A DNA stretch of 64,000 nt from the NCBI GenBank assembly GCA_021234535.1, contig CM037839.1, positions 28,225,475 through 28,289,474 on the forward strand, given 5' to 3'. The position numbers and the translations under genes are program-made. The DNA is from Stichopus chloronotus. Its lineage: Eukaryota > Echinodermata > Holothuroidea > Aspidochirotida > Stichopodidae. The notes under the pieces were generated by a model. It worked only from the letters and a program-made list of their open reading frames with translations, did not search any database and was not told the DNA's origin. Shown piece by piece: positions 60,801 to 64,000 of the stretch (position 1 is its first letter; every line of letters starts with the position of its first letter).

Positions 60801-63800
60801 TTTCCCTGGTACTCCTAGCTTTAGATCCCTTCTTAACTCTAATTACTTTATTGGCTTTATTGTAACCCTTGTACTCAGAATGCCTACTGGTTGGGCCAAG
60901 AATATCTGTGCTTCGATTGTCCTCTGTCCTCATTGTCCTCAAATTGTAGTTTAAATACATCTGCTCAACAGTAAAGTTTACCATCATTCCAAACAGTGAG
61001 GCCCTTGTGTTACCTAAAATATAACCCATCCCTTGCAAACATATCTCTCCTACCATCGAAACATGACCACATATCAACAAATGTAAATGAAAATTCCGAA
61101 CACAAGCTACTTAACCCATTATTCCAAAGTTTTAACTCATTGGATGGGACCCTGTTATCAAATCTCGGTAACAAACCAACAAATAGCAACCTTTGCTCTG
61201 GTCGAAGCTAGACGACACAATAATTCACGATATCTGGACCATATGATATCAATTGCTTCCTTCTCCACATTATTTGTACCTACCCACCTGAATCTTAACC
61301 ACCCTCCTCATTTGAAACCATTTTGTTCACCCTTTCACTTACATCTTGAATTTTGGCAGCCCGGCAAACACACCCTAACTCGTTTTGACCTATCCACCAA
61401 ACAGAACTCACGATCCACTTACCATACCAGAGACATCTCCACACAATACCACTCGTCCCTGAGACTTAATGTCTGTGGTGTCTATACAGTGTTAATGTTT
61501 ACAATGCTACAGCCTACCACTGTCATCGTCTCTATTAAACATATGCAGCTTATCATTATGATTTCTACTGTTACTGCAACAAAACTGACAGCAGACCTAC
61601 AACAACAGCTTACCTTGTCCCTTTCGGTTTTAACACATGGACAAAACCAGCCACTAACTTAAGGGCTATTGTCTTACAGGATAAATTAGAAGCCTATGTT
61701 TACAGAATTATCATAAACTCTGTAGTCTTGTTGGGAACTGACACGTAGTTTAATGCCATAACTTCTATTGTTTATTGCTCTTTTCTTTATTGAGTACTGA
61801 CAAGTAGCTTTTTTTGTACCTTTATCTTCTTTGGACACTGACCTGTAGACCAACATCCTACTGTCATCACTTACTTTGTTGTGTTGGTAAGCATCAGTCT
61901 ATCACTTGGGTATCTATATAAAGCTTACAATTATAATTCTATGGTCTTTGTGGCTAATGAAATGCAATCGATGCTGTCGCTAAGCCATTATGACACAATT
62001 TTGATGCAATAAAAAACATGAAAGAAAAGAGGGTTTCAGATTGGATCCAAAAGCTGCAGTAGTGAGAACAATGTATGCCCTAGTGACTCATGCACAGTTC
62101 CATCAAATTGTGAACTTTCTAGTGGGCTAAACTTTCTCAAATTAAATACACTCACCCAAAGAATAATTTCTTAGAGGAAACATTGTTTGCAACCAACATT
62201 CTTGTTTACATCATTTTCATTTACACAGTAGAATGTAGGCTACCATATACAGCTCACTTTTCTGATTAAGAATAGAGAGAGGACACCAGAGTGCAGGGGG
62301 AGAACCTTTCCAGGAAGGGTTATACATTTCTCTCATTTGAATCACACATATATGGTATGCATTTCAATAGTCTCATAGGCACCTAAGGGAACATTTTCTG
62401 GATGGACAATGAACTGTACCACTCCAAAGTTACATTTGCAGCTGAAGGTGGCAGCAGTTCCAAAAATGGCAGTTGTGTTTCCTTCATTATTTTACGCTTG
62501 CCAAAAGTTCTTTGAGTCAGCCACATCTGACGCAAGATAAAACAGTATAGTTTGTTATTACAACTTCTTGTGGTACACAACACACCAGGGGCTCTAAAAA
62601 AAAAAGTGTTTGAAACCATACAAAGCAGTCCCATTCTAATTGCGCATACTCTTCTTTTAACATCTCTTGGTAGTTTCTCTTTCCAATTTCTTCTCCCTTG
62701 GAATGGAGTGAAGAGTGCATTTACTTTTTCTACTTCCTTTTCAAGAGAAGTTTGTACCTCCTCTGAATATTTTTGTTCTCAGCTGCAGCATTGACCAATC
62801 ACAATTAATCTGCAGCTGGGATTCAGGGAAGCCACCTACAATCCAAGCATTCAAAGGACACCTGGCTTTATTAGATGCAACATTCCAGTACTGTCCCCAT
62901 AACCATACATCATTATACCCAAACCAGTCATCAGGGGCTAAATTCATAATCAATTCACCCTCTTCTTGCCTTATTCCCTGCAAACCAGCCATAAAATTCC
63001 CCCAAGGGTATCTCTGCATAATTGCTGAGAGTTATTAACAATTTAGGGGCTACATGAAGGCAAACAAAATGTTTGAGTTATTCATGATTGTGACAGGTGT
63101 GAAAGGTAACCAACGTCATTACAACCAGTCACTCTTCCATCTTTTAGATCACTCTTTACCACAGACCTGCAATACTTTTTTTCATCAAGGCACAGCAATA
63201 ACTGAAGTTTTACAAGTGATGGTTTTACAAGTTCAGTCAATGGTTATGTTTCATCAAGGCCACTGGATACGTTCATCATAGGTAGAAAGTAGCTCTCACT
63301 AATGTGACTCTATAAACCATGAAACAATGATCAGGAGGGAGATGGTGTGTGGCATGACCATGACAAAACGTGTAGGGAACAACTCCAATACTCCTATGAT
63401 TGAAAACTCATTAAATTTTATATTGCATGAGGACTTCCAGTTGGCATCTGCAATTCTGCATCTCACTTCCCAAACACTTTCTACGTCATAATCAACTTCA
63501 TGGACATGGCTAGAATGAATGGTAGAATGAGCAGGGGAGCTATTGCAGAATTGACTGCTCCGTGCATGGGTTGTGTTGAAAAGGTTTAAGCAGAAATCTA
63601 AGCTGGGTAGATAAGAGTGCAGTTGTTGTGTTGACACATGTAAAGAGCACCATAAAATATGAACATATTTGGAAGATGTGGCTATTGATATGACACATAA
63701 ATGGATTCTTGCATAAAAGTGCCTTAGGCCTTACACATGTGAACAAGGACATCAGTTAAAGCATTTTCTCAATAATCCCAAGTTGGTGACAGACAGGGCA

Positions 63801-64000
63801 TCAAGAGAAGGGATACCTCCCATCAAAGTCAGTCATTATTTCGCATATGTTGGTTTCACTGTTTGTATGTATGCCATGTACGTATGACATCAACAATTAG
63901 GCCTACAATTTTTCTTTTTTGATTCTTAAATTTGTATTGTACACTTTACACTGTTATCTCCAAACTCACCTGGTTTGGGTATTAAAAGATTCACCTGTCT
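24416..64000 (-). CDS. AGBL4: AGBL4 (cytosolic carboxypeptidase 6), 8 exons, 5' end outside window
   Basis: An M14 zinc carboxypeptidase of the cytosolic (CCP) subfamily. CCP6 enzymes shorten polyglutamate side chains on tubulin and other proteins. Coding exons on the minus strand, 5' to 3': 64000-63970 (partial), 55162-55073, 54274-54160, 43040-42929, 31093-30941, 27132-26970, 26624-26515, 24586-24416. Phases agree at every junction and the total is 945 nt (314 residues plus stop). Visible active-site parts are RVHPGES (zinc His and Glu), NPDGV, FDLNRHW (substrate Asn-Arg), YIDIHAHST (third zinc His) and CYTLEASFF (catalytic Glu). The [11 protein letters not shown] context and the YMKLGRN...FLDYYK end favour AGBL4 over AGBL5 and the larger CCPs. 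The N-terminal CCP domain lies beyond 64000. Nothing suggests a pseudogene. The exact C-terminal exon set is less certain. Confidence 0.94.
24587..26514 (-). other. AGBL4 intron (1.9 kb)
   Basis: AT-rich sequence between the last catalytic-domain exon and the proposed terminal exon. I see no array or supported exon, but a small C-terminal exon could be hidden here. Confidence 0.5.
26515..26624 (-). CDS. AGBL4: AGBL4 exon, end of the catalytic domain
   Basis: The acceptor is ccttgaaaaag|ACATGA; with the preceding T it makes [17 protein letters not shown], close to human YMKLGRNVARTFLDYYRL. It continues [20 protein letters not shown], and I place the donor at CAG|gtcagt. An alternative donor a few codons earlier (CAT|gtacag) cannot be excluded. 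Confidence 0.85.
26970..27132 (-). CDS. AGBL4: AGBL4 exon with catalytic glutamate
   Basis: The acceptor is tatctttgtag|GGTAAC and the donor TCTT|gtatcc, with weak intron positions +3 to +6. It reads [20 protein letters not shown], then a [12 protein letters not shown] segment whose Glu is the general base of M14 enzymes, and ends with IIPYDEES. Human has TSFNRDAVKAGTGRRFLGGLL and CYTLEVSFYSY. An open frame on the other strand here (26736-27119) is a shadow. Confidence 0.93.
27845..28062 (+). repeat. ~66-bp tandem repeat, 3.3 copies
   Basis: The unit has the core ttcatggccagatgggaggc and a tail with gtgtgtgctcacacaa. The plus strand stays open through all copies and repeats a motif like SWPDGRPD every 22 residues, because 66 is a multiple of three. 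There is no other sign of a gene. Confidence 0.85.
29205..29350 (+). repeat. Dispersed repeat family, copy 1 (partial)
   Basis: It shares with copy 2 an ordered set of blocks: a gaagtgccgtttccagc-like segment (here gcaatttccggcaatctagg), a short T-rich run, then caaccgatg and a cacagttctcagt/ccagcactcact segment. Divergence is high. It matches no element I can name. Confidence 0.5.
29545..29890 (+). repeat. Dispersed repeat family, copy 2
   Basis: It matches the segment at 40676-41035 in order: ttgccaattgctccaagaat, aatgaaagaggatgcat, a ctcaacccattt.atatgta block, gagaaactgcagacatga, acacccgccgggaagtgccg, and a cttgtacgatcc/tttgtacactcc block. The pair defines an old interspersed element of at least 340 bp. 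Confidence 0.7.
30941..31093 (-). CDS. AGBL4: AGBL4 exon with IDIHAHS zinc motif
   Basis: The acceptor is taatcaacag|AATGTG and the donor ATG|gtgagc; 51 codons in phase 0. It encodes [20 protein letters not shown] then [20 protein letters not shown]. The first His of HAHS is the third zinc ligand. Human reads [21 protein letters not shown]. Confidence 0.96.
34901..34931 (+). repeat. (GA)n-rich microsatellite
   Basis: Short GA-rich simple repeat (gagagagagaaagagagag). Confidence 0.8.
36531..36690 (+). repeat. 52-bp array, left part (~3 copies)
   Basis: The unit is about 52 bp, with core acacagtggccatagataca and tail aaacagctaacacattatgg ccaag. The same unit resumes at 37430, on the far side of an unrelated palindromic array. 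Confidence 0.85.
36795..37275 (+). repeat. ~60-bp palindromic-unit array, ~8 copies
   Basis: Each unit carries an inverted repeat: caaaatggcaatttt, then after a few bases aattttgccattttg, followed by a gatgagttgtt/gaagatgttc spacer. A single strand could fold into a row of hairpins. The last copies are degenerate. It lies between two parts of the 52-bp array. Confidence 0.85.
37430..37845 (+). repeat. 52-bp array, right part (~8 copies)
   Basis: Continuation of the 36531-36690 array with the same cagtggccatagatacacaa and cagctaacacattatggcc blocks. Some copies lack parts of the unit. Confidence 0.88.
39578..39640 (+). other. GC-rich block of unknown origin
   Basis: A short G- and C-rich stretch (gggggtggaagggcctacca, then a tggggaatcccccgggaggc segment) in AT-rich intron. 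Its composition differs sharply from its neighbours and resembles the end of a degraded transposable element, but I cannot name one. Confidence 0.35.
40676..41035 (+). repeat. Dispersed repeat family, copy 3
   Basis: Diverged homologue of 29545-29890 in the same orientation: ttggccaagggctccaagaa, aatgaaagaagaagcat, ctcaacccatctgatatatg, gagaaattgcaaacatgag, aacacccctggaagtgccat. No coding frame or terminal structure is visible, so it may be a SINE, MITE or fragment of a larger element. Confidence 0.7.
42929..43040 (-). CDS. AGBL4: AGBL4 exon with FDLNRHW
   Basis: The acceptor is catggatcag|ATGCTC and the donor CAG|gtgagg. It reads [20 protein letters not shown] then [17 protein letters not shown]. 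The Asn-Arg pair of DLNRHW binds the substrate carboxylate. The neighbouring CSLMGF and PSPW.HPTLH match AGBL4 specifically. Confidence 0.97.
45820..45882 (+). repeat. (TCAA)n microsatellite, ~16 copies
   Basis: A near-perfect tetranucleotide run, preceded by imperfect gaatgaattgatggatgga-type sequence that looks like decayed flanking repeat. Confidence 0.95.
48421..48530 (-). other. Candidate terminal exon inside an AGBL4 intron
   Basis: A strong minus-strand acceptor (tttctttttaatattccag) is followed by 36 codons reading [20 protein letters not shown], then [15 protein letters not shown] and TGA at 48421. The peptide is helix-forming and looks coding, but I know no homologue. Its phase does not match the preceding AGBL4 exon in this reading, so it would belong to a nested gene or be chance. 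Confidence 0.25.
49417..49653 (-). other. ATG-less open frame, possible exon or repeat
   Basis: A 78-codon minus-strand frame before TAA (includes [20 protein letters not shown] and later [20 protein letters not shown]). Base composition is more balanced than the surrounding intron. No start codon stands near the front and no splice donor is obvious. Family unknown. Confidence 0.25.
54160..54274 (-). CDS. AGBL4: AGBL4 exon with NPDGV motif
   Basis: The acceptor is ggctcacag|GATTAA and the donor TACAG|gtaagt. It reads [20 protein letters not shown] and [17 protein letters not shown], nearly the human sequence. NPDGV is a CCP-family signature next to the substrate pocket. Confidence 0.96.
55073..55162 (-). 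CDS. AGBL4: AGBL4 exon with HPGE zinc motif
   Basis: The acceptor is cattgcag|ATAATA and the donor TCAAG|gtaagt. It encodes [20 protein letters not shown] then ESPASFVCQ. The His and Glu of HPGE are two of the three zinc ligands of M14 carboxypeptidases. Human has EQKVVFITGRVHPGETPSSFVCQG. Confidence 0.95.
58265..60000 (-). pseudogene. LINE reverse transcriptase remnant
   Basis: Pieces in different frames include [18 protein letters not shown] (59626-59886), [14 protein letters not shown] (finger motif), [16 protein letters not shown] (motif B, usual L replaced by K) and [10 protein letters not shown] at about 59020-59050 (motif C, FADD at 59030-59041). The C-terminal part has [20 protein letters not shown] and an RRLRGYLI segment typical of CR1. 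Stops and shifts between pieces rule out function. Confidence 0.88.
60514..61080 (-). pseudogene. LINE endonuclease domain remnant
   Basis: An open minus-strand stretch contains [33 protein letters not shown] and [14 protein letters not shown], the N-terminal blocks of the APE-type endonuclease of CR1-like LINEs (the Glu of TESWL is the metal-binding residue). The later endonuclease blocks are broken by frameshifts downstream, so this is a truncated domain. Confidence 0.85.
61020..61400 (-). pseudogene. LINE ORF1 remnant, SGNH/esterase-like
   Basis: Minus-strand fragments in two frames show [16 protein letters not shown] (block III-like GTNN), then [37 protein letters not shown] and ARDGLYF. 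Esterase-type ORF1 proteins of CR1-like elements have GLLPR and a final D.xH (DGLHF); here the His is a Tyr. A frameshift lies before GLLPR. Homology is inferred from motif order. Confidence 0.6.
62741..63019 (-). other. Unassigned open frame
   Basis: A 92-codon minus-strand frame with a protein-like composition (rich in W, Q, N; for example [20 protein letters not shown]). I do not recognise it. It could be a fragment of an unknown mobile element, or chance. The plus strand is also open across part of it. Confidence 0.2.
63970..64000 (-). CDS. AGBL4: AGBL4 exon, cut by the window edge
   Basis: The last 31 bases of an exon with donor CCAG|gtgagt. It reads [10 protein letters not shown] plus one base, which completes an Asp with the next exon ([16 protein letters not shown]). 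It matches the human RQLDLLTITSPDN stretch in position and phase. Confidence 0.8.

Larger units (their letters stand above)
58200..61660 (-). mobile_element. Decayed CR1-like non-LTR retrotransposon (LINE)
   Basis: Read on the minus strand, the order is: SGNH/esterase-like ORF1 remnant, AP-type endonuclease, reverse transcriptase, then a short 3' tail. This is the layout of CR1-type LINEs. Motifs include GTNN and GLLPR (ORF1), [10 protein letters not shown] and GVTESWL (endonuclease), VTSGVSQGS and FADD (RT). Stops and frameshifts break every ORF, so this copy is dead. Both ends are approximate: I could not find a target-site duplication or a clear terminal repeat. It lies in an AGBL4 intron, in the same orientation as the gene. 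Confidence 0.85.
55163..63969 (-). other. AGBL4 intron with LINE
   Basis: An 8.8-kb intron containing the decayed CR1-like LINE (about 58.2-61.7 kb). Outside it I see AT-rich sequence with poly-A/poly-T tracts near 56.45, 56.67 and 57.19 kb, and an unassigned minus-strand open frame at 62741-63019. No conserved exon was recognised. Confidence 0.6.

Noticed and set aside
60996..61662. Long plus-strand open frames (up to 191 codons)
   Set aside because: They are antisense to the LINE ORF1 remnant, whose minus-strand motifs are recognisable.

Overview
The window is animal nuclear DNA: AT-rich, poor in CpG, with multi-exon genes joined by GT-AG introns, many minisatellites and a decayed non-LTR retrotransposon. 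Two conserved genes can be read exon by exon. The repeat load, intron sizes and a CR1-like LINE with an esterase-type first ORF suggest an invertebrate, perhaps an echinoderm or other deuterostome; the species cannot be fixed from sequence alone.

Plus strand, 1-17926: the 3' part of POLR1A, the largest catalytic subunit of RNA polymerase I. Sixteen exons join in one unbroken frame (2457 nt, 818 residues plus stop), from just before the bridge helix through the trigger loop, the jaw with its acidic insertion, and the conserved C-terminus. The 5' half lies upstream of the window. Its introns carry four separate tandem arrays (units of about 38, 40, 17 and 25 bp). The 38-bp array appears to have grown from the splice donor of the trigger-loop exon.

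17927-24415: region between two convergent genes, with a 75-bp and a ~97-bp tandem array and an unexplained CpG-rich block near 22.0-22.1 kb.

Minus strand, 64000-24416: AGBL4 (cytosolic carboxypeptidase 6, a tubulin deglutamylase). Eight coding exons are found, one cut by the window edge. They join in one frame (945 nt) and keep all zinc-binding, substrate-binding and catalytic residues. Its very large introns hold the rest of the window: a 66-bp array, a dispersed repeat family, a palindromic array nested in a 52-bp array, simple repeats, some unexplained open frames, and a broken CR1-like LINE at about 58.2-61.7 kb.

The two genes are not functionally linked in any way the sequence shows: one makes rRNA, the other trims glutamate chains from tubulin. 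No CRISPR, operon, tRNA, rRNA or other new multi-gene system was found. The most interesting items are the splice-donor-derived minisatellite, the nested hairpin array, the CpG-rich block and a few candidate exons inside AGBL4 introns.
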